From NCBI GenBank assembly GCA_964194625.1, contig CAXMNC010000230.1:5312-69311 (forward strand): a DNA stretch of 64,000 nucleotides, given 5' to 3'. The notes under the pieces were generated by a model. It saw only the letters and a program-made list of their open reading frames with translations, had not been told where the DNA came from and made no database searches. The translations under genes were made by a program, and so were the position numbers. Source of the DNA: SPGG2 sp964194625 (GTDB lineage: Bacteria > Pseudomonadota > Gammaproteobacteria > Acidiferrobacterales > SPGG2). This document shows, in pieces, positions 50,655 to 59,372 of this stretch. Positions within the stretch are counted from its first letter, which is position 1. Every line of letters begins with the position of its first letter.

Positions 50655-50891
50655 ATGAATACGACAACCTGCAAGCCTGACGAGGTGGTATCGGCTGAGC
50701 TCGTCCTCGTCGGACTCGGTGGCGTGGCACGTAACTGGATCCAGAATGGCGTAGCGATCGCCTTTGGGTGGTGGGATCGAGCCCGTCAGCGCCACCACCT
50801 ACTGCAACTGGATGATCGCCTGCTCAAGGATGTTGGACTGACGCGGGCCGGTGTCGAGCGAGAGGTAGCCAAACCGTTTTGGAAGTGCTGA
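50655..50891 (+). CDS. DUF1127 (YjiS-like) small protein
   Basis: A 78-residue protein whose C-terminal half carries the DUF1127 core: WWDRARQRHHLLQLDDRLLKDVGLTR followed by AGVEREVAKPFWK. DUF1127 proteins are short Arg-rich factors, several of which are linked to RNA or phosphate/nutrient control. The start at 50655 has an AAGGAG site; an upstream ATG at 50619 is less likely. It is divergent from the GcvA-like regulator, which is the natural candidate for its control. Confidence 0.85.
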   Translation: MNTTTCKPDEVVSAELVLVGLGGVARNWIQNGVAIAFGWWDRARQRHHLLQLDDRLLKDVGLTRAGVEREVAKPFWKC

Positions 50892-50930
50892 CGTTAGCAG
50901 TCGCGCCGCTAATGGCGCATCCGTCGAAAA

Positions 50931-50956
50931 GCCGAGTCGGCTGGGGCCGACTCGGC
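50931..50956. terminator. Bidirectional hairpin terminator between DUF1127 and gloB
   Basis: GCCGAGTCGGC (50931-50941) and GCCGACTCGGC (50946-50956) form a perfect 11-bp stem with a TGGG loop between convergent genes. The AAAA run at 50927-50930 gives a T-tract on the minus strand, so it best serves gloB. Confidence 0.8.
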
Positions 50957-50967
50957 CGATAGCATAG

Positions 50968-51759
50968 CTACCAGCTGTTTCGTAGCTGGCGTAGCTTTAG
51001 GAATACGGTCTTAGCGTCCAACTCATCCGGGAGATCCGGAAACTTTTCCCGAAGCGCGGCAATGACACTGGGGCGGTGAAGGCGAAAGAATGTGTTGATC
51101 TCCTTTTCCAATCCCAATGAGGTAACCAACGCTTGGTTTGGATCTTGATCACGCGCTTCCTCGAGCAGGGTTGCCGCCTTTTTGTTGTCAGGTTCGCGGT
51201 CTAGCGTGAACGCGAGATTGTTGCTGAGATAGTCATGACCCGGATAGACAAGTGTGTCGTCTGGTAGATGGGCGAGTTGCTCGGTGAAGGTATCGTACAA
51301 TTGATGCGGATGACCGCCATTGTGGCAATTGCCGGCACCGGCGTTGAAAAGTGTGTCACCACAAAACAGGGCCGGTGTATCAGTATGTGAGAGCAGACAG
51401 ATATGACTCATCGTGTGTCCAGGTGTGTCTAGTGATTCCAGCTCCACCGTTTTCCCAACCTTTATTACGTCACCCGCACCGAGGCCACGGTCGATACCAG
51501 GGATGCTATTTTTGGCGCCCTTATGGGCAAGCAACTTCGCGCTGGTAGCGGCAATCATGGCGCGATTTCCACCAGTGTGGTCGCCGTGCTCATGGGTGTT
51601 CAGAATCTGTGTGATCTCCCAGCCTTTACGCTTGGCAGCGGCCAGACACTTTGTGTAATCGAGCGGATCGACAGCAAGCGCCTCACCCGTCTCTGGACAG
51701 GCGATCAGATAGTTGAAGTTGCGATAAGCATTACCGGTCCAGATTTGTTCGACGATCAA
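50968..51759 (-). CDS. gloB: Hydroxyacylglutathione hydrolase (glyoxalase II)
   Basis: A 263-residue metallo-beta-lactamase-fold hydrolase. The THEHGDHTGGN motif binds the two metals, with LDTPGHTMSHICLL, FCGDTLFNAGAGNC and VYPGHDYLSNN as further metal- and substrate-binding blocks. The C-terminal helical region (DPNQALVTSLGLEKEINTFF) is the glutathione-binding part. It completes methylglyoxal detoxification with the gloA-like gene at 46.8 kb. It lies downstream of the PLP decarboxylase gene across 77 bp. Confidence 0.93.
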   Translation of the reverse strand: MIVEQIWTGNAYRNFNYLIACPETGEALAVDPLDYTKCLAAAKRKGWEITQILNTHEHGDHTGGNRAMIAATSAKLLAHKGAKNSIPGIDRGLGAGDVIKVGKTVELESLDTPGHTMSHICLLSHTDTPALFCGDTLFNAGAGNCHNGGHPHQLYDTFTEQLAHLPDDTLVYPGHDYLSNNLAFTLDREPDNKKAATLLEEARDQDPNQALVTSLGLEKEINTFFRLHRPSVIAALREKFPDLPDELDAKTVFLKLRQLRNSW

Positions 51760-51836
51760 GGTGGTCTCCGCGGTCGTGGGGTGGTGGCCGAATTCTATCG
51801 TGATACGGTGCAGTCGTCACTGCCACTTGCTAGTGG

Positions 51837-53228
51837 CTATGAAATCTCAGCTAAGACTTCCCGTACCGACGCGATGGCCCGATCGACATCGCGATCGGTC
51901 GTGCGCCAGTTGCACACCGACACCCGCATGACCCGTTTGTTCTGCCAAGTGGTACCGCCGAACCAAGCGATACCCTTGGCCTGAATTCCTTCGATTATGC
52001 GGTCAGTGTGCCGATCATGATCTGCGTCCAGGGACAGAAAACGCACCAGTCCCTGATTGATCTTTGGTGTAACCACCAGTTCGGCTCCCGGCAACGTGCT
52101 GATTTCGGTTACCAATCGATGGGCGTGGTCGCAGCACTGTTCTACCAACTGCGCGATACCAGTGCGTCCTAAAGACTTGATCGCGGCGTAGGCAGGGAAC
52201 CCGCGGCCGCGGCGCGACCATTCAGGGGTCCAATCGACCTGATCGCGCGCATCTCCAACGCTAATGCGATAGCTGGCACTTTGCGACATCGCCGCACGAT
52301 GTGCAGCTGGGTGGGCGACAAACGCGAATCCAGAATCAAATGGGACGTTTAGCCACTTGTGTCCGTCGGTGACCCACGAATCTGCCTGCTCTGCGCCAGA
52401 CAGCAGATGGCGCAATCGATCGCTGCTAGCTACCCACAGACCGAAAGCCCCATCGATGTGAACCCAGGCGCCATGGGAATGAGCAATATCGCAGGCCTCT
52501 GGAAATGGGTCGAAACCCCCGGTGTGTATATCACCCGCTTGTAAGCAAACGATGGTTGGGGTATCAGCCGCATTCTGGAGCGTGGCCGCGAGGTCTGTCA
52601 TCCGCATCTGCCCGTCCGCTTCACAGCCAACGAGCTCGATTGCCGCCTCGCCAATCCCCAAGAACTTGACGGCCCGAATGAGTGATTCGTGCCGACGTTC
52701 GCTGGTGAGCACGCGTAGTGGGGTTGATCCAGCTAGGCCATTGGTTTCAACATCCCAACCGCGATCCGCCAGTAGCTTATGGCGGGCCGCTGCTAGCGCC
52801 GTCGCGTGCGCCATTTGACAGCCGGTGACGAGCGCAAATGATGCTGAGGCTGGGATCCCGAGTAATTGCTTAAGCCATTGCCCGCATACTTCTTCAACCA
52901 CTGCTTCTGCCGGTCCGCATGCATAGATGGCTGCATTTTGATCCCAGATCGTCGTCAGCCAGTCGGCGGCAAGGGCGGCCGGGAGCGAGCCGCCAATAAC
53001 CCAGCCAAAGAAACGCCCACTCGTAGAGCCGAGCAATCCCGTCTCGACATCGTTGACGAGGGCATCAATGATTTGGTCTGCTGGGATGCCTGTTTCTGGG
53101 AGTGGTTTAACGAACGCAGCTCGTAATTCGGCAAGACTAGCGGTCGGGGCGATAGGGCGGTCATCTAGGCTAGCAAGGTAATCAAGGGCGTGATCCGTGG
53201 TTCGTCTAAGAAGCGGGGCGATGGGCAT
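51837..53228 (-). CDS. PLP-dependent group II amino acid decarboxylase
   Basis: A 463-residue fold-type I PLP enzyme. The Schiff-base lysine is in SWVTDGHKWLNVPFD, preceded by the PLP-binding HIDGAFGLWVASSD. N-terminal motifs include GRFFGWVIGGSLPAALAADW. This matches aromatic-L-amino-acid/glutamate decarboxylase-like proteins; the substrate is not certain. It is transcribed alone between the TetR gene and gloB; the TetR gene lies 113 bp upstream and may regulate it. Confidence 0.88.
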   Translation of the reverse strand: MPIAPLLRRTTDHALDYLASLDDRPIAPTASLAELRAAFVKPLPETGIPADQIIDALVNDVETGLLGSTSGRFFGWVIGGSLPAALAADWLTTIWDQNAAIYACGPAEAVVEEVCGQWLKQLLGIPASASFALVTGCQMAHATALAAARHKLLADRGWDVETNGLAGSTPLRVLTSERRHESLIRAVKFLGIGEAAIELVGCEADGQMRMTDLAATLQNAADTPTIVCLQAGDIHTGGFDPFPEACDIAHSHGAWVHIDGAFGLWVASSDRLRHLLSGAEQADSWVTDGHKWLNVPFDSGFAFVAHPAAHRAAMSQSASYRISVGDARDQVDWTPEWSRRGRGFPAYAAIKSLGRTGIAQLVEQCCDHAHRLVTEISTLPGAELVVTPKINQGLVRFLSLDADHDRHTDRIIEGIQAKGIAWFGGTTWQNKRVMRVSVCNWRTTDRDVDRAIASVREVLAEIS

Positions 53229-53341
53229 GAAGTATTTCCTCGGTTAAGTCGCCGTTTCTGGATTCATACACCAGTTAACGTAGGATCAAACCGAAGGTCA
53301 ACCCGATTGTTGCTAACGATTCGAAAGAGGCGTGAGGGTAG

Positions 53342-53917
53342 TTAGTTGGCCAAACCCAACTCTTGCTTGAGGTGGCGCACACAGGTATTGAACGCGCTCT
53401 GCCCGGCTACCCGGGCGATTTGAAGCGCACCCTGTAAGGTGGCAGCAATCAGAATTGCCTGTTCCTCGGCCGATCCCTCGAAATGGAGCAGTTCCTGTTC
53501 ACGACCTTCCTCTAGGGCGATGGCGAGCCACGCGCGCATCTGCTGGTCGAGCGCGACGACTTCAAACTGCATCTCCTCCGGCAGCGTGTTGAACTCGACC
53601 TCCAGCGCGCCCAAGGGGCAGACTTTGCCACCATCGCGCAGGTAGCGCCAGGGGAGTGTCAGATAGGCCTCAAACTTGAGCACTGGGGATGCTTCACCGG
53701 CCTCGAGAAGCTCAGTATATTGCTGAAACCGGGCACGACAGCGCTCGATTAAGGCGACACCTAGATTGGTTTTGGTGGGAAAGTGATAGTGGATCGCCGC
53801 GTTTTTGACCCCGAGCGGCTGCGCAATATGATTGTAGCTAAAGGCGTTGAAGCCGCGGTCTTGCAGTAATGCTTCAGCCGCGTCGAGGATCTGTGTTTTC
53901 GTATCGGCTTGTGCCAT
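53342..53917 (-). CDS. TetR/AcrR-family regulator
   Basis: A 191-residue TetR repressor. The N-terminal helix-turn-helix (TQILDAAEALLQDRGFNAFS, then GVKNAAIHYHFPTKTNLGVALI) is typical. The ligand domain is helical (residues 60-190). The sequence resembles the subgroup regulating efflux or aromatic catabolism. It precedes the PLP decarboxylase gene on the same strand. A possible operator region lies between its start and the next small gene but is not defined by an obvious palindrome. Confidence 0.9.
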   Translation of the reverse strand: MAQADTKTQILDAAEALLQDRGFNAFSYNHIAQPLGVKNAAIHYHFPTKTNLGVALIERCRARFQQYTELLEAGEASPVLKFEAYLTLPWRYLRDGGKVCPLGALEVEFNTLPEEMQFEVVALDQQMRAWLAIALEEGREQELLHFEGSAEEQAILIAATLQGALQIARVAGQSAFNTCVRHLKQELGLAN

Positions 53918-54065
53918 AGACCGCCACCCGAAAAAACCTACCTACAGGTAAGTAATGAGTAGTAACCAGTGACACGCTTGTCAAGCTTGTGTTAACTGGG
54001 CAAACGCTGAGGATGCTGTCAAACTGTTTGGATGTAGGTCATAGAGATGCGGTGAGCGTTTGGAA

Positions 54066-54206
54066 ATGTCAAAAACAAAGAACAATCGCGCTAAGAGGCC
54101 AAAGAAACCGAAGCCAGCAGGTCCTAGCACGCGCAATATGCAGTCAGCCGCGCAGACCCGCAAGGTTCTTGGCAAGCATTACGCCAATAAGTACAGAGTG
54201 AGCTAG
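54066..54206 (+). CDS. Possible small basic protein
   Basis: A 46-codon frame of strongly basic composition (MSKTKNNRAKRPKKPKP, ending in NKYRVS), lying between two oppositely oriented genes. The ribosome site (TTGGAA) is weak. It could be a ribosome-associated or nucleic-acid-binding microprotein; coding status is not assured. Confidence 0.4.
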   Translation: MSKTKNNRAKRPKKPKPAGPSTRNMQSAAQTRKVLGKHYANKYRVS

Positions 54207-54263
54207 CTGAATTTGAAATAGCACCAGGAAGGTGCTGATGGTCGGTTGGAGCGTTTGCGGTCG

Positions 54264-54518
54264 TTAGTGTGTTGTAGTGGCCGCACCGCCGTAAATGAAG
54301 CTACCATCTAGAGCGAAAATCCCCACCACTGCATTTGATTGACCGATAAAACGGGTGTGTACGTAGATCGAGCCGTCGTCCTCGTACTGATAGAAATAGG
54401 GCGGCTCGGCCTGCAGATCGTAGAAGCCGGTGAGCTCACGCATACCCTGCTGGTCGGTCAGCTGCAGTATGTATGTCTCTAGATCAGTCATGTCTACGTA
54501 TGTCTCTAGATCAGTCAT
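54264..54518 (-). CDS. Small hypothetical protein with duplicated N-terminus
   Basis: An 84-residue acidic protein. It begins MTDLETYVD followed at once by MTDLETYIL, the result of a 27-bp tandem duplication, and continues ELTGFYDLQAEPPYFYQYED. The start ATG lies at either copy. No family or membrane segment is recognised. The duplicated start could give two translation initiation sites. The frame is open upstream to 54623. Confidence 0.5.
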   Translation of the reverse strand: MTDLETYVDMTDLETYILQLTDQQGMRELTGFYDLQAEPPYFYQYEDDGSIYVHTRFIGQSNAVVGIFALDGSFIYGGAATTTH

Positions 54519-54519
54519 G
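54472..54519. repeat. 27-bp tandem duplication
   Basis: The unit 54472-54498 is repeated from 54499 for at least 21 identical bases, as two nine-codon units reading MTDLETYVD on the minus strand. The high identity indicates a recent duplication. Confidence 0.85.
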
Positions 54520-55035
54520 CCTCTACCACTATAGCCTATGGCTTGGGATTGGCTAGATACTGGTAACACAGACCCACGCAAGATGTACGGATTTTCGCGG
54601 GAACCTGCGTGAACCCAGCACAACCAGAGGTTTGTGATCTATAGTTTTAGGCGGGTGTTCAACCGAGGCAATGCACAAATGCAACCGAAAGCAGGCGCAG
54701 CCGCCGGCTACAAAAGCAGTGAGCGGCGTAAATCAATGAGACGCACAAAGGCGGATCGCCGCACCCTAACTCGGGCGCCACGATACTGGTCGTCGCCAGG
54801 ACGACTGATTTAGCAGACCAAATTCGATCCAACACCACGTAGGGTTGGGACTCGTAGACAGCGAGGACGTGCCGGATGTCGGTGCGTCGTTTGCTATGCA
54901 CCGCCGCCTTGAGGGCGTGAAATAGTTTGCAACCCTGGCCTAGTGTCACTGTAACGCGATTCTTCAAATCTTCGAATCGATTTACAAGTTCGCGTTTCCT
55001 GCTTGCACCGGGAAACGGTAGTACTCTCATTTTCT
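54519..55035. other. Gene-poor stretch
   Basis: About 500 bp without a supported gene. A minus-strand frame over 54659-55099 contains protein-like text (for example FEDLKNRVTVTLGQGCKL) but has no ribosome site and overlaps the Fpg remnant, so it is left uncalled. It may hold debris from the loss of the fpg 5' half. Confidence 0.4.
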
Positions 55036-55540
55036 TTATGTGCCCCTCGAAGTGCGTTCGGGCAGTGGATTCCGGGATGCGCTTTCGAAAGAAAACCACA
55101 CACTCAAACGTGCGCTCACCGACCCGCGTATCATAAGCGGCATCGGGAATTCATATTCAGACGAAATCCTACTTGCCGCTAGGCTGTCGCCGTTCAAACA
55201 AACGCGCATGCTTTCGGGCGATGAGTTTACGCGCCTATACCGCGCTGCGGTTGAAACACTGACGTATTGGATCGAGAAGCTGCGTATGGATGTGGGTGAT
55301 TCTTTTCCGGAGAAGGTAAGCGCTTTTCGTGAGGGGATGGTGGTGCACGGTCGTTACCGTGAGTCCTGTCGTGTATGCGGCGCTCCGATCCAGTGAATCG
55401 TCCATGCAGAGAATGAATGCAATTCCTGCGCGCGCTGCCAAACTGGCGGTAGGCTTTTGGCAGATCGTGCGCGCTCGCGCCTGCTCAAGGCCAACTGGCC
55501 GAAGACGCCGGACGAGCGAGAAGGGCACAGACCCTCATGA
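55036..55540 (+). pseudogene. mutM: Zinc-type Fpg/MutM remnant, 5'-truncated with opal codon
   Basis: Homology to the Fpg C-terminal half starts near 55036: ENHTLKRALTDPRIISGIGN, SYSDEILLAARLSP and FPEKVSAFREGMVVHGRY. It reaches CRVCGAPIQ, where TGA (55394-55396) interrupts. The same frame continues as IVHAENECNSCARCQTGG ... NWPKTPDE to a TGA at 55540. The two CxxC pairs are the zinc finger. The N-terminal catalytic domain with MPELPE is missing. This is a dead second fpg; the intact zincless gene is at 48.7 kb. Confidence 0.82.
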
Positions 55541-55631
55541 CCGTGGCCCGGAGCGCATTTGTAGCGTAGGAAATTGGCCCATTCCTTGCAGGGTGCCCTT
55601 TGGGTGAATACTAGAAAGGATACGCAAGGAC

Positions 55632-55895
55632 ATGGTTCTGCCCGTCGAATTGCTCATCGTGGCCGCTGCCACGCTGATTTTTGTGGGATCTGTGCGCTTG
55701 TACGCCAGCCATAGGCGCGCCGGAATTGAAAGCAAACAGGCCATCACCATACCCCCGAAACGACCAGAACGGCGCCTACGAAAGCGCCGTCTACGGACCG
55801 ATCGCCGTGCATGTATCCGCCTGGAGTCCGATAGGCGTCAGGACGGTGGCCGCCGAAGGTCAGATCAATGGGAAGGATATCGAGCCCGGTTCTGA
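55632..55895 (+). CDS. Small membrane-anchored Arg-rich protein (DRR family, copy 1)
   Basis: An 87-residue protein with one N-terminal transmembrane helix (LLIVAAATLIFVGSVRLYAS). A cytosolic Arg-rich tail follows: PERRLRKRRLRTDRRACI, SDRRQDGGRRRSDQWEG and final RARF. It closely resembles the protein at 58994 over its whole length, so the two are paralogs. No named family is recognised. It precedes the CHASE2-kinase gene by about 450 bp and may be a partner or substrate of it; that is inference. Confidence 0.65.
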   Translation: MVLPVELLIVAAATLIFVGSVRLYASHRRAGIESKQAITIPPKRPERRLRKRRLRTDRRACIRLESDRRQDGGRRRSDQWEGYRARF

Positions 55896-56341
55896 CCGAC
55901 CTACGGGCTTGGCTGGCCTCCCGTAAGGCCCGCCGATCAGCTTTACTTGAGCCTGACACGTTTCGCGTCCCCTCCCATCGTTTATGGAATTACTCCAACG
56001 CATCTGCGACTTGCCCCAGTGGTCGCTGTCCGACAGTGCCACAGCCGTTATCCAGCAATTCTGGGCGGGTTTGATCCCCCCTCAGACAAGGTATTGCTGC
56101 TCTCCGAGGGTGTTAAGTGGGTACCGGTCGGTGAGCGCATCATCCAACAGTGGTAATTCGGCTCGGCAATATCCTTTATTTCCACGCCCGATCGTATATA
56201 CCTTTTAGAAGCAGGTGGGTTACGTAGGCCACGCGCGACTCGCCAACTCAGCACTTGCTTTCAATCACTCGCTCGGTCGTGGTGGCGGAGTTGGTATGCT
56301 CACGTCCGCCGCGCGCCAAATGGGGTCGCCAAGGGATAGCC
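55896..56341. other. Upstream region of the kinase gene
   Basis: About 446 bp with no convincing gene. One short frame ends in WVPVGERIIQQW and could be a remnant, but nothing supports a start. The promoter of the kinase gene should lie near the AT-rich run at 56165-56210. Confidence 0.4.
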
Positions 56342-58858
56342 GTGAAAACAGCCTTCTGGAAAAAAGACTGGTTTATCGGCCTCGCCGTCACCCTACTCTT
56401 TGTACTTCTGGCGGATACACACCCGTTGCACTACCTCGACATGAAGGCCTATGACGTTGGTGTGTGGTCTTCTTTAGAACGCACTGCTAATGACAACATT
56501 GTTGTCATCGCCATTGACGATACTTCCATCGAGCGTATTGGGCAATGGCCGTGGTCACGAAGTGTTCTCGCTGACGTCAATCAGCATCTTGTCGCGGCAC
56601 GCCCGGCCGTCATCGGTTATACCTTATCTTTTGACACCGGTCAGAATGACCACGGCCTCGCGGTCTTGCGTGATCTTCGAGATTCGAACAAAAAATCGCT
56701 AAGCAAGAAAGCCGATGCGTTGCTCAAGAAAGCAATAGGCCGGATTGATAGCGACCGTCGATTGGCGGCCAGCTTTAGAAAATCAGGAAATGTCGTGCTT
56801 GCCATGCCCTATGAAGTGGGACGCGAGGCGACTGGAGCTAAACTGTCGAAAACGCTGCAGAAGCATACTCTTAGTATCGATAACAACCCCACGCCACTAA
56901 ATCTTGCCGGCCTACCGGGTTTTATCCTAAATCCTGATGCGTTGTCGGTCGAACGACTGCATGTGCCGATCCCGGTATTTAGCCGAGCGGCGGCTGGAAT
57001 GGGTCTAGGCGCACAGGTATCGCCACGACAGGCCAATATCTCGAGTGTGCCGTTAGTCATGGCCTATGGTGAGCATTATTTGCCTTCGTTCTCGCTTGCT
57101 ATGGCAGCCCAAGGTTTGGGTTTGAAGCATAACGATCTGAAAGTGGATTTGGGTGGCCGCGTAAAGTTGGGCGCGGACTGGATGGCGACCGATGCAAGGT
57201 TGCGGGCCTATCCCTTTTTCTACAAAATGCGCGACGACAGCTCGCCGTTTAAGGTTTTTTCTTTTCGCGATGTGCAAAAACGCAAAGTGCCGCTGAAGGT
57301 GTTTCGCGACAAATTAGTATTGATTGGCCTGACTAGCAGCAGCCTTACGAAGGCATTGGTGACGCCGATCGGCGAGTCCATGGCGCCAGTGATGGTGATG
57401 GCGCACACGATATCGAGTCTCTTAAACGGTGATCTGTATGATGCCTCCAGCCTCACAAGGTGGGGGCGGATGATCGGCTTTCTACTTGTGGCCTTCTATC
57501 TCATGTTTATTCTGCCGCGTCTCAGACTCGGAACCGGTCTCGCCGTAAGCGGGCTAATGTTGATCGCACTTTTCAATGCCCACCTAGTGTTGATGACATT
57601 GAAATCCATGTGGGTGCCATTGATGGTTCCGGCGATAGCTCTGATCACCGGACACCTGTTGTTGGCTGGCAAGCGCATGCTCCACGATAGGGTGGCTGCA
57701 TATAAGGTCGAGCTTGCCGAGTCCAATCGTATGCTTGGGCTTTCGTTCCAGTCGCAGGGACATTTAGACATGGCATTCGATAAGTTTCGCAGGTGCCCAG
57801 TTGACCACTCGATGATGGAGCTGCTCTACAATCTTGGGCTCGATTACGAACGCAAGCAGCAATTCAACAAAGCGCACAATGTGTATCAGCATCTAGCAGA
57901 GCATGATTCCAAGTTTCGAGACATCAAAGAGCGCCTGACTCGAAGTAAGGCGGTAGGGGAGACCGGTGTTTTCGTCGGTGGTGTCGGTGGAGCAGGGGCT
58001 GGTACCTTAATCGTTGATGGCGAAGGCCTGCAAAAACCAATGTTGGGGCGCTACGAAATCGAAAAGGAACTGGGCAAGGGCGCAATGGGTGTCGTCTATA
58101 TAGGTAAAGACCCCAAGATCAGTCGCGTTCTAGCCATCAAGACATTGGCGTTGTCTCAAGAATTTGAGGGCGACAAACTAGTAGAGGTCAAAGAGCGATT
58201 CTTCCGGGAGGCTAAAACAGCCGGGCGTCTAAACCACCCCAATATCGTAACTATCTACGATGTGGGTGAGGAACAGGACCTTGCCTATATCGCCATGGAC
58301 TATGTGCAGGGTGAAGACCTATCTTTGCATTGCGAACCTGACAAGCTCCTATCGGTCGAGGAAGTGATGGAGATTACGGCTCAGGTAGCCGAGGCGTTGA
58401 ACTATGCGCACGATCAGCAGGTTGTACACCGAGATATTAAACCTGCCAATATTATCTATGATCGGGAAAATGGTATCGCCAAGGTAACGGACTTTGGTAT
58501 TGCCTGTCTCACCGACACCAGGAATACGAAAACCGGTGTTGTGTTAGGGACACCTTCCTATATGTCACCACAACAGCTCAGCGGCCAACGGGTAGATGGA
58601 CGCTCGGATTTGTTCTCTCTTGGCGTTACATTCTATGAACTGCTCACGGGAGAGCTACCCTTCGATGGCGAGTCGCTTTCTACTCTCGTTTACAATATTG
58701 CTAACAAGAAGCACCGGGATGTTCGCAAGGTACGCTCAGGACTTCCCCCGTGTGTGGCGCAAATAGTCAACAAGGCTTTACACAAGGATCTAAAAAAGCG
58801 CTTCCAGACGGGTAGCGACATGGCCGAGGCGTTGCGAAATTGCCAAGAAAAGATGTGA
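56342..58858 (+). CDS. CHASE2-domain Ser/Thr protein kinase
   Basis: An 838-residue membrane receptor kinase. A first transmembrane helix (residues 10-28) leads into a periplasmic CHASE2 sensor (about 40-370; VVIAIDDTSIERIGQWPWSR). Three further helices lie at 378-446 and a TPR-like helical linker (FNKAHNVYQHLAEHDSKF) follows. The kinase domain is at about 565-838. Kinase motifs are complete: LGKGAMGVVYIGK, AIKTL, HRDIKPANI, TDFGIA and GTPSYMSPQ. The GTG start has an AAGGG site. It is bracketed by two paralogous small Arg-rich membrane proteins, and an FHA protein at 21.5 kb could read its phosphorylation. Confidence 0.9.
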   Translation: MKTAFWKKDWFIGLAVTLLFVLLADTHPLHYLDMKAYDVGVWSSLERTANDNIVVIAIDDTSIERIGQWPWSRSVLADVNQHLVAARPAVIGYTLSFDTGQNDHGLAVLRDLRDSNKKSLSKKADALLKKAIGRIDSDRRLAASFRKSGNVVLAMPYEVGREATGAKLSKTLQKHTLSIDNNPTPLNLAGLPGFILNPDALSVERLHVPIPVFSRAAAGMGLGAQVSPRQANISSVPLVMAYGEHYLPSFSLAMAAQGLGLKHNDLKVDLGGRVKLGADWMATDARLRAYPFFYKMRDDSSPFKVFSFRDVQKRKVPLKVFRDKLVLIGLTSSSLTKALVTPIGESMAPVMVMAHTISSLLNGDLYDASSLTRWGRMIGFLLVAFYLMFILPRLRLGTGLAVSGLMLIALFNAHLVLMTLKSMWVPLMVPAIALITGHLLLAGKRMLHDRVAAYKVELAESNRMLGLSFQSQGHLDMAFDKFRRCPVDHSMMELLYNLGLDYERKQQFNKAHNVYQHLAEHDSKFRDIKERLTRSKAVGETGVFVGGVGGAGAGTLIVDGEGLQKPMLGRYEIEKELGKGAMGVVYIGKDPKISRVLAIKTLALSQEFEGDKLVEVKERFFREAKTAGRLNHPNIVTIYDVGEEQDLAYIAMDYVQGEDLSLHCEPDKLLSVEEVMEITAQVAEALNYAHDQQVVHRDIKPANIIYDRENGIAKVTDFGIACLTDTRNTKTGVVLGTPSYMSPQQLSGQRVDGRSDLFSLGVTFYELLTGELPFDGESLSTLVYNIANKKHRDVRKVRSGLPPCVAQIVNKALHKDLKKRFQTGSDMAEALRNCQEKM

Positions 58859-58993
58859 TAATGCTTTGAATAACATGGGAGCTAACCTCGAGGTTGACCG
58901 GCTTGACATCGCACATCGTTGGGATTAGGTTCCCAAGCTGGAAAGGAGCCAGTGTGAACCGCCATGGATGCACACCTGTGAGGGCTGGGGCTC

Positions 58994-59254
58994 GTGTTGT
59001 TACTAATCAAAGTGCTCATTGCTGTTGGTGCGATTTTGGTGTTCTTTGGTTTCGTTCGCATGCTTGCAACTAGCAAACGCAGCCAAAAATCACCGATCCC
59101 CAGACCAGTGCGAAAGCTTGAACGGCGGCTCGTGCAGCGTCGAATGACTACCCAGCGGCGAACGTCGGTACGTTTGGAAACGGACTCAGATCGTCGCCAT
59201 GGTACAGGCCGCCGTGGTGGCGATAGCTGGGACGCAGCTAGGTCCAGATTTTGA
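58994..59254 (+). CDS. Small membrane-anchored Arg-rich protein (DRR family, copy 2)
   Basis: An 86-residue paralog of the protein at 55632. It has an N-terminal transmembrane helix (VLIAVGAILVFFGFVRMLAT) and the tail KLERRLVQRRMTTQRRTSVR, DSDRRHGTGRRGGDSWD and ARSRF. Thr/Ser near the Arg clusters make it a conceivable kinase substrate. The GTG start has a GGGGCTC-type ribosome site. It is about 135 bp downstream of the CHASE2-kinase gene on the same strand. Confidence 0.65.
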   Translation: MLLLIKVLIAVGAILVFFGFVRMLATSKRSQKSPIPRPVRKLERRLVQRRMTTQRRTSVRLETDSDRRHGTGRRGGDSWDAARSRF

Positions 59255-59372
59255 TGACCGCCGGCTTTTAAGTATGCTTTATTGTAGTGCTTGTCGAATC
59301 CTGAGAATTTAGTCTCCTGCCATTACTTATTTAAATAGTGCACTGCGACTGTAAGGCATTCGTGCTCGGTAT

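Noticed and set aside
54659..55099. Minus-strand protein of about 146 residues.
   Set aside because: Some text looks protein-like, but there is no ribosome site, no family match and it overlaps the clear Fpg remnant on the other strand.
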